A stretch of 64,000 bases of DNA from an uncultured Peptostreptococcaceae bacterium (GTDB lineage: Bacteria; Bacillota; Clostridia; Tissierellales; Peptoniphilaceae): NCBI GenBank assembly GCA_947283485.1, contig CAMYOU010000005.1, positions 1-64,000 of the forward strand, read 5' to 3'. Every line of letters starts with the position of its first letter. Position 1 is the first letter of the stretch. Below, in pieces: positions 34,989 through 42,810 of the stretch. The notes beneath the pieces were generated by a model. That model had not been told where the DNA came from and ran no database searches. It worked only from the letters and a program-made list of their open reading frames with translations. Position numbers and translations under genes: made by a program.

Positions 34989-35948
34989 TCATTTTTCCAT
35001 CGCCGCACGTAATTGCTCGCTGAGGTCATCGGGCAGCGCAAAGTCCTTTTGCCATCCCGGTGCCACGCGATCCAGGAGGAGTGCCTTCATCATGCCGATC
35101 CGATAGTATTTTTCCGAACCGCCAAAATACGCACCCCCGTTGAGATACGCGCGACGATAACTGGCTTCATCCGTGAGTGCCCGATAGGCCTTGGACTCCA
35201 CATACCGCGCCGTTCCCTCGACCGTTTCGTAGAATCTTTCCGCCGAAACGGCTCCGTCGCTGAGACTTTCTCGGCGAGCGGATTCTTCCTCCAGCGCGTT
35301 CTCGAGTGCCTCCGTGAGTTCCGCCCGATCCTTTGCTTGATCTGCTTTATATAGATATTTTAATTCATTTTGGATTGATTTCCTATGCTTGGGATCGCTA
35401 TCGATTTCCTCCCTCACGATTTTTTCAGCATCCTCTCCGATCACCATGAGGCTCTCCATTTTTTCCTGCGCCTCAGCCGTCATGGTCGAGAACTGCCACG
35501 CATGAAACGACTCGTGAAAGAGCATTGCGATGTGAAATTCCTCAGAATATCTATCGGCGGAGAAATTTTCCCCGCCCTCCGCTGCGGTTGCAAGACCGTT
35601 TAGGAAATCGAAAAAAGTAGAAAAATCGTGATACGTCGGGAGGATCACTTCGTACTCGTCACCGATTTTTTGCGCCGTCGCTACGAGCGTATCGAATGCG
35701 GCTCTTTCTCGATGCCGGTGCCCGTCCCGGAAGACTTCGTCCGTGCGCCCGTTGCTCACGCGAACGGAATAATTTTGCACGGAGAAATTCGGAAATCCAA
35801 AGCCGCCCGCTCGCGCATCGAGCGCGATTGCACGTTCATAGAGCTTACAATCTACGGGATCGAGTCCGATGGACGCCGTTCGGATCGTGAAAAATAAAAG
35901 CACAAGACCAATGAGAAGATAGATCCCCATACCGAATTTCTTTTTCAT
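34989..35948 (-). CDS. Membrane-tethered HExxH protein, putative zinc metallopeptidase
   Basis: A 319-residue protein I do not recognise. One N-terminal membrane helix (about residues 6-24) is followed by a soluble domain, probably outside the cell. It has HESFH at 145-149 (HExxH, in MLFHESFHAWQF), a possible third ligand in VEGTARYVES (Glu244 or Glu251), and a charged helical region between them. This layout recalls gluzincin peptidases, but no family is assigned and activity is inferred only. It sits between ABC permease and response regulator genes, 1 and 10 nt from them. Confidence 0.7.
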   Translation of the reverse strand: MKKKFGMGIYLLIGLVLLFFTIRTASIGLDPVDCKLYERAIALDARAGGFGFPNFSVQNYSVRVSNGRTDEVFRDGHRHRERAAFDTLVATAQKIGDEYEVILPTYHDFSTFFDFLNGLATAAEGGENFSADRYSEEFHIAMLFHESFHAWQFSTMTAEAQEKMESLMVIGEDAEKIVREEIDSDPKHRKSIQNELKYLYKADQAKDRAELTEALENALEEESARRESLSDGAVSAERFYETVEGTARYVESKAYRALTDEASYRRAYLNGGAYFGGSEKYYRIGMMKALLLDRVAPGWQKDFALPDDLSEQLRAAMEK

Positions 35949-35949
35949 C

Positions 35950-36708
35950 TCACGCCTCCCGTTTCCGAAATGCGTAGAGAAAGAGCGTGGAAATATAAAG
36001 AAACGTAAGCGTGGCGATGAAAACATGCGGGGACGCGGTTTCACCTGCCATGATTCTTCTCGCCTCTGCGGCGACACCGTAAAAATTCGGAACGATCGTG
36101 AGAAGTCCGCGGATGAGTGTCGAAGAAAGCCCGCCAATCGTGCGCGCGACCATCTCGAGCATCGTGTGCCCCATCCCGAAGAGACTCAAGAGCATACCCA
36201 AGACCAGTGCTACCGTTCCCGGCATGAGGATGCTCATCGCCGACGTAAACACGACGACCGCCGCCACGTTTAAGAGAAGAAAGAGGAAGATCGGGATCAT
36301 CATGGGAAGCGACACACCCTCTCCGTCTCTCAGAACATACGCGACGAGAACGAGCGTCAGAGCCAACGCATGGAGTGCGGCGATGGCAAAATTGGCGAGC
36401 GTGAGACCGCCGTGATAGACGGGCTGGGTAACGCGACGCGACCAAATGAGATGACTCGATTGGCGTTCGTACTCCTTGGGAATCGTCGGCGAAGAAATGA
36501 GCGCGGCAAACATGCACGCCAAGGCGTTTGCGAGTGTGTGAAGAATCGGAAACATCATCCGAAATCCCGTGACCGCCTCTCCATTGACCGAAAGACTCGC
36601 AGTGCCCGACGCAATTACGAAGAGAAACGCCATGCCGAGTGCAGTGAGCATGTAAAAACTCTTTTCATGCAGTTTTTCATTGATTTGATAGCGAGCAATC
36701 ACAGTCAT
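35950..36708 (-). CDS. ABC-2 type transporter permease
   Basis: A 252-residue integral membrane protein with six predicted helices, in the pattern of ABC-2 exporters. A cytoplasmic loop after helix 2 (PTIPKEYERQSSHLIWSRRV) fits the coupling region. GAGGAGG lies 8 nt before the ATG, which overlaps the ATPase gene by 32 nt. With that ATPase it should form an exporter; the cargo is unknown. Related small exporters act in resistance to antimicrobial peptides or in lipid and antibiotic export. Confidence 0.85.
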   Translation of the reverse strand: MTVIARYQINEKLHEKSFYMLTALGMAFLFVIASGTASLSVNGEAVTGFRMMFPILHTLANALACMFAALISSPTIPKEYERQSSHLIWSRRVTQPVYHGGLTLANFAIAALHALALTLVLVAYVLRDGEGVSLPMMIPIFLFLLLNVAAVVVFTSAMSILMPGTVALVLGMLLSLFGMGHTMLEMVARTIGGLSSTLIRGLLTIVPNFYGVAAEARRIMAGETASPHVFIATLTFLYISTLFLYAFRKREA

Positions 36709-37399
36709 CAGTTCTTCCTCCTCTCGTCACGACGGAATCCATTGCCTTTTCAAAAATCCTCTCGAGAGTCGACGCCTCAAGATCCGTTTTCTCAAACGTC
36801 CGCACACATTCCCCGTCACGGAGAATCATGCCGCGATCGCAGATTTTTTCGAGATCGGCGAGAATATGTGAATTGATGAGAATGGTCTTGCCCTCATCCG
36901 CTAATCGTCTGATGAGCGTGAGCATGTCCTTTCGTCCCGACACGTCGAGTCCTGTGCACGGTTCATCGAGAATGAGCATGTCGGGATCACCTAAAAGTGC
37001 CTGTGCCATCGCCAGACGCTCGATCATACCTTTGGAAAAATGGTTCACACGCGTACGCTCATCACTGAGACCGACCGTCTCGATGAGCGCATCAATTTCC
37101 TCCTCGAGCGTTTTGCGATCGATTTTTTGCAAACGACCGTAGTATTTCATCACTCCTCTCGCGGTAAGATACGGCGGCAGATGCGGCGTCTCCGGCAAAT
37201 AGCCGATGATCTCTTCCAAGGAGCGCACCTCTCCCGCATCGGCTTTTGTCAAGCCCAGAATCATTTTGATCGTCGTGCTCTTTCCTGCGCCGTTTGTGCC
37301 GATGAGTGCAAAAATTTCTCCGGGCGCGACGGAAAAGCTAAGCCGATCGACGACTTTTTTCTTCCGATAGAACTTGGTCAATCCATGAACTTCTAACAT
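36677..37399 (-). CDS. ABC transporter ATP-binding protein
   Basis: A 240-residue ATPase: Walker A GTNGAGKSTT, signature FSKGMIERLAMAQAL (a common ABC-2 variant of LSGGQ), Walker B MLILDEPCTGLD, and switch His in INSHIL. I chose ATG at 37399 with GGAGGG 5 nt upstream. It opens the five-gene module (ATPase, permease, HExxH protein, response regulator, kinase). The short form, with no extra C-terminal domain, is typical of exporters that use a separate permease. Confidence 0.93.
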   Translation of the reverse strand: MLEVHGLTKFYRKKKVVDRLSFSVAPGEIFALIGTNGAGKSTTIKMILGLTKADAGEVRSLEEIIGYLPETPHLPPYLTARGVMKYYGRLQKIDRKTLEEEIDALIETVGLSDERTRVNHFSKGMIERLAMAQALLGDPDMLILDEPCTGLDVSGRKDMLTLIRRLADEGKTILINSHILADLEKICDRGMILRDGECVRTFEKTDLEASTLERIFEKAMDSVVTRGGRTDDCDCSLSNQ

Positions 37400-37410
37400 G
37401 GTATCCCTCC

Positions 37411-37453
37411 TTTCATGCTCAGTGTATCGGTTGCGCATAGATCGAGCATGAAA
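37411..37453 (-). repeat. Inverted repeat in leader of the ABC/HExxH operon
   Basis: TTTCATGCTC at 37411-37420 pairs perfectly with GAGCATGAAA at 37444-37453 across a 23-nt spacer. In the transcript the second arm abuts the GGAGGG ribosome binding site of the ATPase gene. It could be an operator or an RNA hairpin that affects ribosome access. Confidence 0.65.
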
Positions 37454-37458
37454 GGAAC

Positions 37459-37480
37459 CTAAAGATTTCCTAAAGATTTC
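37459..37480 (-). promoter_or_regulatory. Tandem 11-bp direct repeat, likely response-regulator site
   Basis: CTAAAGATTTC occurs twice without a gap (37459-37469 and 37470-37480). One repeat per helical turn is the classic layout for OmpR/PhoB-family regulators, and such a regulator is encoded in the operon just downstream. No good sigma-A promoter is visible nearby, which fits an activated promoter. Confidence 0.6.
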
Positions 37481-37545
37481 GGCTTTCAAGCATCCGCGAT
37501 TTCGAGGGCACGTTAAACATCCATTACAAAATCCTTTTGGCACAA

Positions 37546-37578
37546 AAAAATCCGGCGGGGAGAATCCGTCGGATTTTT
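37546..37578 (-). terminator. Terminator after glpX
   Basis: A 13-bp stem with one mismatch and a 7-nt loop, with A/T runs on both sides, 10 nt past the glpX stop. It ends the fba-tal-glpX operon. Confidence 0.88.
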
Positions 37579-37588
37579 GTTGCAATTT

Positions 37589-38557
37589 TTAGAAGTATTC
37601 GGGTTTTCTCGAGAGGATGTGTACGGCATCGACCATGCGCACGGTGCCCGTCGCGACGCGTGTGACCATGGACGAGGTGCTGACGCGACCGTTGCCGAGA
37701 TTGACGACGCCTTTTAAGAGATCGCCGTCGGTGACGCCGGTCATCGCAAAGAGCGCATCGTCGCCTTTCACAAGGTCTTCGATCTCGAGGATTTTGTTGA
37801 GATCGGCAATGCCCATTTCGTGACAACGTGCAATTTCCGCTTCGCTATGCGGATCGAGGCGCGCTTGGAACACGCCGCCGAGTGCTTTGATCGCAACCGC
37901 CGCGATGACGCCTTCGGGTGCGCCGCCGCTCCCGATGAGTAGATCGACACCGGAGTGGGGCATGCAGGGTGCAATCGCCGCTTGGATGTCTCCCGCGGCA
38001 AAGAGCTTGATGCGTGCGCCGGTCTCGCGAATTTCACGAATGATCTCTTCATGACGCGGTCTGTCGAGGACGGAGACGGTGAGTTCCGAAACGTCCTTGT
38101 CGAGTGCCTTGGCGAGGCGTCGGAGGTTCACGGAGATGGGCAAATCCATATGCACGGCGTCTTTCGCTTTCGGTCCCGCCGCGATCTTGTGCATATACAT
38201 ATCGGGTGCGTGGAAAAGCATGCCGCGCGGTGCAACAGCGACGACGGCGATGGCGTTTTCGAGTCCTTTGGCGACAAGTTCCGTCCCGTCTACGGGATCG
38301 ACCGCGATGTCCACGGGCAAATCGCCTTCCCCGCGTCTGCCGATCTGTTCACCGATGTAGAGCATGGGAGCTTCGTCCATCTCTCCTTCGCCGATGACGA
38401 CGATGCCGTCGATGTCGAGATCGTCGAACATGCCGCGCATGCCTTCGACGGCGGCTCCGTCCACGGCGTTCTTATCGCCGCGTCCGAGATAGGTCGCACT
38501 GCGAATAGCGGCGACTTCCGTTACGCGCACGAGATTTAGGGTCAGATTGCGATCCAT
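37589..38557 (-). CDS. glpX: Fructose-1,6-bisphosphatase, class II (GlpX)
   Basis: Gluconeogenic phosphatase giving fructose-6-phosphate. The 322-residue protein has family motifs VIGEGEMDEAPML near residue 55 and VDPVDGTELVAKG near 85, which hold metal-binding acids, and IGSGGAPEGVIAA near 195. I chose ATG at 38557 (MDRNLTLNLVRVTE); it shares one base with the tal stop (TAATG). Grouping with fba and tal matches conserved Firmicute order. Confidence 0.96.
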   Translation of the reverse strand: MDRNLTLNLVRVTEVAAIRSATYLGRGDKNAVDGAAVEGMRGMFDDLDIDGIVVIGEGEMDEAPMLYIGEQIGRRGEGDLPVDIAVDPVDGTELVAKGLENAIAVVAVAPRGMLFHAPDMYMHKIAAGPKAKDAVHMDLPISVNLRRLAKALDKDVSELTVSVLDRPRHEEIIREIRETGARIKLFAAGDIQAAIAPCMPHSGVDLLIGSGGAPEGVIAAVAIKALGGVFQARLDPHSEAEIARCHEMGIADLNKILEIEDLVKGDDALFAMTGVTDGDLLKGVVNLGNGRVSTSSMVTRVATGTVRMVDAVHILSRKPEYF

Positions 38558-39213
38558 TATTTCCCTTCTTTCTTCGGTACACTCTCCCAATCTTCCAAAA
38601 AACGGTCGATGCCTAGATCCGTCATGGGATGCTCGATCATCTTGCGAAAAACAGCCGGCGGAATCGTCGCGATGTCGCATCCGGTCATGGCAATCTCTTT
38701 CACATGCAAGGGATGACGCACACTTGCCGCTATGATCTCGGTGTCCAGGCCGGAAACGGCAAAAATGTCCACGATTTCTTCGATGAGATCCATGCCGCGC
38801 TGAGAGAGATCGTCTAAGCGTCCGAGGAACGGGCTTACAAACGTCGCGCCCGCTTTTGCCGCGAGCAGTGCCTGTGTCGCACTGAAAACGAGTGTGACAT
38901 TGGTCTTGATGCCCTCCTTGGAAAGTTCATGAACAGCGATGAGCCCCTCTTTCGTCATCGGAATCTTAATCGTGATGTTCTTGTGAATCTTCGCGAGCTC
39001 ACGCGCTTCCCTAAGCATGCCCTCGTGATCGAGCGAGATGACCTCGGCGGAGACCGGTCCGTCGACAATCGTCGTGATTTCGCGGACGACTTCCTCAAAA
39101 TCACGCCCCTCCTTCGCGATGAGCGACGGATTCGTCGTGACGCCGTCTACGACGCCCCAGCTTGCAATCTCTCTAATGTCCTCTACATTGGCGGTATCGA
39201 TAAAAAATTTCAA
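38557..39213 (-). CDS. tal: Transaldolase / fructose-6-phosphate aldolase family protein
   Basis: A 218-residue small transaldolase (TalC/FSA type). Start MKFFIDTANVEDIREIASWG and GVTTNPSLIAKEG are diagnostic; the Schiff-base lysine is Lys83 in TIKIPMTKEG; FVSPFLGRLDD follows. The start is TTG at 39213 with AGGAGG upstream. Transaldolase and fructose-6-phosphate aldolase activities cannot be separated from sequence here. It lies 10 nt after fba. Confidence 0.93.
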   Translation of the reverse strand: MKFFIDTANVEDIREIASWGVVDGVTTNPSLIAKEGRDFEEVVREITTIVDGPVSAEVISLDHEGMLREARELAKIHKNITIKIPMTKEGLIAVHELSKEGIKTNVTLVFSATQALLAAKAGATFVSPFLGRLDDLSQRGMDLIEEIVDIFAVSGLDTEIIAASVRHPLHVKEIAMTGCDIATIPPAVFRKMIEHPMTDLGIDRFLEDWESVPKKEGK

Positions 39214-39223
39214 CGTTCTCCTC

Positions 39224-40075
39224 CTATGCTTTTCCGACGGAGCCGAACATCTCGATCTTCTTCTTGACGACGTCTTTGATCGCTTCGCGCGTCGGCCCAA
39301 GGATCTTTCTGGGGTCATATTCTGCGGGATTTTCCGCGAGGTATTCGCGCAGTCTCTTCGCAAAAGCTTGTCTCAAATCGGTATCGATATTGATCTTGTT
39401 GATGCCTGCACGAATGGCTTCTTTGATGGTTGCTTCGGGAACGCCCGACGAACCGTGGAGGACGAGCGGCATATTGAGGAGTTTCTTGATTTCGCGAATG
39501 CGTTCAAAATCGACTTTCGGTTCGCCTTTGTAGACGCCGTGTGCCGTGCCGACCGCAATGGCGAGATAATCGACCATCGCTTCGTCGACAAGTTTTTTCG
39601 CTTCGGCAGGATCGGTGTAGATCGCTTCACCCTCGGCTACGACGATGTGTTCTTCGACACCGCCGATGCGTCCGATCTCAGCTTCGATGCTGATTCCGAC
39701 GCCGTGTGCGATGTCCGCAACGTGACGTGTAAGACGAATGTTCTCGTCGAGCGGATGTTTCGACGCGTCGATCATGACCGAGGAGAATCCGTGACGAATG
39801 CACGAGTAGATGATATTCATGTCCGAGCCGTGATCGAGATGCAAAACAACCGGTACTTTGACGTTGTCCGCAGCCGCTTTCGCAATGGCTTCGATCTGCT
39901 CGATGCCGGCGTACTTGATCGCACCTTGGCTCGCCGAGAGAATGACCGGCGCTTCGAGTTCCTCTGCCGCCTCGACGATGGCTTTTGCGAACTCCAGATT
40001 GCTGAAATTGAATGCGCCGACGGCATAATAGCCCTCGTGTGCTTTTTGTAAAACATCCAGTCCTTTTTGTAACAT
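39224..40075 (-). CDS. fba: Class II fructose-1,6-bisphosphate aldolase
   Basis: Zinc-dependent glycolytic aldolase. The 283-residue protein has the zinc ligands in HLDHGSD and AVGTAHG and LHGSSG, plus the substrate loop NKINIDTDLRQAF. I chose ATG at 40075 with AAAGGAGG upstream; the open frame extends 12 codons without similarity. First gene of fba-tal-glpX. Confidence 0.97.
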   Translation of the reverse strand: MLQKGLDVLQKAHEGYYAVGAFNFSNLEFAKAIVEAAEELEAPVILSASQGAIKYAGIEQIEAIAKAAADNVKVPVVLHLDHGSDMNIIYSCIRHGFSSVMIDASKHPLDENIRLTRHVADIAHGVGISIEAEIGRIGGVEEHIVVAEGEAIYTDPAEAKKLVDEAMVDYLAIAVGTAHGVYKGEPKVDFERIREIKKLLNMPLVLHGSSGVPEATIKEAIRAGINKINIDTDLRQAFAKRLREYLAENPAEYDPRKILGPTREAIKDVVKKKIEMFGSVGKA

Positions 40076-40123
40076 GGTTTCCTCCTTTACGAATGTATAC
40101 ATTTGATCCATTGATCCATCTAA

Positions 40124-40129
40124 AGTATA
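40124..40129 (-). promoter_or_regulatory. fba operon promoter
   Basis: Extended -10 (TGG then TATACT on the minus strand), about 49 nt before the fba start. A hairpin-capable palindrome (GTTTCCG/CGGAAAC, 40134-40151) overlaps the -35 zone, and a tandem TTGATCCA repeat (40103-40118) lies in the leader; either could be regulatory. Confidence 0.5.
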
Positions 40130-40154
40130 CCACGTTTCCGCCTACGGAAACGAA

Positions 40155-40187
40155 AAAAATCCCGACGTACTTTCCGTCAGGATTTTT
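40155..40187 (-). terminator. Terminator after J-domain gene
   Basis: A 13-bp stem (one G-T pair) with a 7-nt loop and a T-run on the minus strand. It overlaps the last codons of the J-domain gene. Confidence 0.85.
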
Positions 40188-40998
40188 TATAGCGTCTGAT
40201 GTTTTCGTCGTTTAAGAACATATAGGCGTCGTTGATACGTTGAAAGCGTTCCGTCGCTCCCGGTTCCTTATTGACATCGGGGTGATACTGCTTCGCGAGT
40301 TTGCGAAAGGCGAGTTTGATCTCATAGACATCCGCCGAATACGGCACGCCGAGGACATCACAGGCTTTTTCATATTCCGAGCAGAACTGCGCATTGGGGC
40401 TCATGCCGAAATCATATCCGCCGTTCCCCCACGATCCCGCACCGCTTTGTCCACCCCCCGTCGTGCGATTCTGTCCCGTGTTCCATCCGCCGCGCGGATC
40501 GTATCCTCCGCCGAAGAAACCGCGGAACATCTCTTCCCACGCTTCCTGCTCGCGTCGATATTGTTCGCGCTTCGCCTCTTCCGCACGTCGCCTTGCTTCA
40601 CGCGCTTCTTCGTATTGCATGCGCTTGTACTCGTCCGAGAAATCGCGGAACGATTTGTACGCGCCGCGCTCACCGCCGAGATATTTCCCGTAGTCCATAA
40701 TGGTCTCCGTGAGGACGAACGCACCGTATCTCAGTGCGGAGACGAAAGGCTTCCCGAGCACCACGATCATGATGACGGTGATGACAAAAGGATAGACGCG
40801 GGGATGGAAGATCGCGCCCAATACCAAAGGCGAAAGATAGATGATAAAACAACCGAGCCCGAAGATCGCCGCGACGACGCCGCGACCGATGAGACGCACG
40901 CCTTCGATGAACCACTCGAGGACGGAAATAATCGCGCCGAAAACCGACGCGAGCCCTTTGCCGAAACCGTAGACGATTTTTCCGAAGAATTTTTTCAT
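40177..40998 (-). CDS. Membrane protein with C-terminal J domain
   Basis: A 273-residue DnaJ-type co-chaperone. The N-terminal 100 residues are hydrophobic with two or three membrane helices, then a charged coiled-coil (residues 120-155), a glycine-rich linker (160-200), and a J domain at the very C-terminus with HPD at 239-241. It should recruit DnaK to the membrane. J domains are usually N-terminal, so the order is reversed. I chose ATG at 40998 with GAAGGAG upstream. It has its own terminator; the client is unknown. Confidence 0.88.
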   Translation of the reverse strand: MKKFFGKIVYGFGKGLASVFGAIISVLEWFIEGVRLIGRGVVAAIFGLGCFIIYLSPLVLGAIFHPRVYPFVITVIMIVVLGKPFVSALRYGAFVLTETIMDYGKYLGGERGAYKSFRDFSDEYKRMQYEEAREARRRAEEAKREQYRREQEAWEEMFRGFFGGGYDPRGGWNTGQNRTTGGGQSGAGSWGNGGYDFGMSPNAQFCSEYEKACDVLGVPYSADVYEIKLAFRKLAKQYHPDVNKEPGATERFQRINDAYMFLNDENIRRYKKS

Positions 40999-41048
40999 CG
41001 TTACTCCTTCTTCGACTCTGCATGACGCAGAAAGTCCGTTTGTAAAAG

Positions 41049-41074
41049 AAAGCGCAGGATCTTTCCCGCGCTTT
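41049..41074 (-). terminator. Terminator after glycoside hydrolase gene
   Basis: Stem AAAGCGCAGG/CCCGCGCTTT with one G-U pair on the minus-strand transcript and a T-rich tail. It separates the hydrolase gene from the J-domain gene. Confidence 0.75.
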
Positions 41075-41077
41075 TTC

Positions 41078-42778
41078 TTAATTGCCGACCGGAACCTCAC
41101 GATCTTCGAATCGAATAAAGTCCTGGTAAATTTTCCAAACGCCGTGTTCCTTGAGGATCAAGAACTGTTCGTGATCCATCTCGTGAACGCCCAAGAGACT
41201 GTTGTAAAGACCGCTCACTTCGGCTTCGTATCCGCCGCCGTCGCGTTCTCTGATCTCATCGATTCCGTATTCAAACAGTTTGCGATTGGTGACCTCGCGG
41301 ATATAGCGATCAAAGTCATCGAACTCGCTCGTGCGCAGTGCCGGAGGCGTCAAGAGATACTCCTCTTTCGTCTTTTGCTTTTTCTGCGCCATGAGATACA
41401 TCTCGAGTGCTTCTTGTGCCGTGCGCCCCAAGAGATCCTGCGTATCGGTATCGACTTTGTGGATGCGATCTTGATAGACAAAAGTCATGGGATCGTAGAC
41501 ATTCTCCGCATTCCAGACGAGATATTCCTCGATGCCGAGTTCATGCGCCGCGATGATCTGATCCGCGATGACCTCGGGCGTGTATTCTTTGTAGCCCTGT
41601 ACCCATGTCGCCGTGAAGCCTTGAATCCACGGACGAATGACGGGGACATGCTCTTGCGAAGCATTTTTCTCGATCGCCTCGCGAAGCGCCGCGCGCGTCA
41701 CATCGTACGGTTCCTGATCCGGGACGTCGAAGCCGTACCAGCCGGTTCCGTAGTGCGAAGGATAGATCATCGGACAGATGACATCGACGACGCGACTGAT
41801 CTTGCGCCATGTCTGACCGATGTCGTCGGAGTCGTCCCAGGATTGCGTCACGATGCCAAAGACATCCGCGGATAGAAAGACATCGTACGGGGTGAGTTCT
41901 TTTCCCGCATAGATGAGGAAATCCTCGATGTTCTTGTCTTTGCGCTTGCCGTCTCTACCCGGGAAATCCGCCGTTTCGTTATACACCGCAGCATTGTCCG
42001 GGAAACGCACGTAGTCGAAGTTGATCTCGTCAAATCCGCGCAGTGCCGCTTCTTTGGCAATGGAGACGACGTATTCCCATACAAAATGGTCAAAGGGATT
42101 GACCCAGGGCGTACCCGAGCCGTCGCGATACAGACCGCCGGTCTTTAATTGCATGGCATGTTCGGGGAATTTCTCCGCGAGATACGGATCCTTAAAGGCG
42201 ACGATACGCGCGATGGTGTAGATCCCTTTCTCTTTGCAATATTGAAGGAGCGGTTCATAATATTCAAAATCCAGCGGATGTTCCCCCTGGATATCCGCGA
42301 CGCCCTTGATGTCCGTCGGCCATGTCACATAGCCGCCGTCTTCCTTGATGTCGATGACCAGCGCATTGACCTCCGTCGCTTCGATGATCCCGAGCATCTT
42401 TTCGATCGTCGTGGTTTCGTTCTCGATTGCCTCGTCCACCGCGCCTTTCTTCTCGCCGATGAGTCGCTTCACGTAATCGGCATAGGCACTTACCTGCGAC
42501 GTACGAAACTTCGAGCCTGCGACATGCGCCTTCATGTAGAGACCTTTCACGGTCTTGCGCGTCGGAATATAGGGATTATCCAAAGGTTTGAGCGGAACAT
42601 AAAACTCCTTATACTCCGCTTTTCGTTTCTCCTCACGTTCACTGCGCGCCGTGGTCGTCTCCGTGACACGCGTGACATCTCCGCCGCCCGATGAGAGCCT
42701 GCCCTTGAGTACAAAAACGTAAACAAGACCTGCAAGAAGGATGACGAGGGGGATGAGGAGAAGTTTTTTATTCTTCAT
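41078..42778 (-). CDS. Putative glycoside hydrolase (DUF4015 family), membrane-anchored
   Basis: A 566-residue protein. A single N-terminal helix (KLLLIPLVILLAGLVYVFVL) acts as anchor or signal. A TIM-barrel-like domain follows, with the family motifs VKGLYMKA, NALVIDIKEDGG, TIARIVAFKDP, FDEINFDYVRFPD and ICPMIYPSHYG. These place it in the DUF4015 putative glycoside hydrolases; substrate is not established. About 120 C-terminal residues form an extra, SH3-like region. It lies 32 nt after a MurJ-like flippase gene, which hints at a cell-wall polymer as substrate (inference). Confidence 0.85.
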   Translation of the reverse strand: MKNKKLLLIPLVILLAGLVYVFVLKGRLSSGGGDVTRVTETTTARSEREEKRKAEYKEFYVPLKPLDNPYIPTRKTVKGLYMKAHVAGSKFRTSQVSAYADYVKRLIGEKKGAVDEAIENETTTIEKMLGIIEATEVNALVIDIKEDGGYVTWPTDIKGVADIQGEHPLDFEYYEPLLQYCKEKGIYTIARIVAFKDPYLAEKFPEHAMQLKTGGLYRDGSGTPWVNPFDHFVWEYVVSIAKEAALRGFDEINFDYVRFPDNAAVYNETADFPGRDGKRKDKNIEDFLIYAGKELTPYDVFLSADVFGIVTQSWDDSDDIGQTWRKISRVVDVICPMIYPSHYGTGWYGFDVPDQEPYDVTRAALREAIEKNASQEHVPVIRPWIQGFTATWVQGYKEYTPEVIADQIIAAHELGIEEYLVWNAENVYDPMTFVYQDRIHKVDTDTQDLLGRTAQEALEMYLMAQKKQKTKEEYLLTPPALRTSEFDDFDRYIREVTNRKLFEYGIDEIRERDGGGYEAEVSGLYNSLLGVHEMDHEQFLILKEHGVWKIYQDFIRFEDREVPVGN

Positions 42779-42810
42779 AAATATCCTCCATGAATATGAT
42801 GAAATCCGCG

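Noticed and set aside
40103..40118. Tandem TTGATCCA repeat in the fba leader as an independent operator
   Set aside because: The unit is only 8 bp and lies between promoter and ribosome binding site; with no known regulator, I mention it under the promoter instead of claiming a site.
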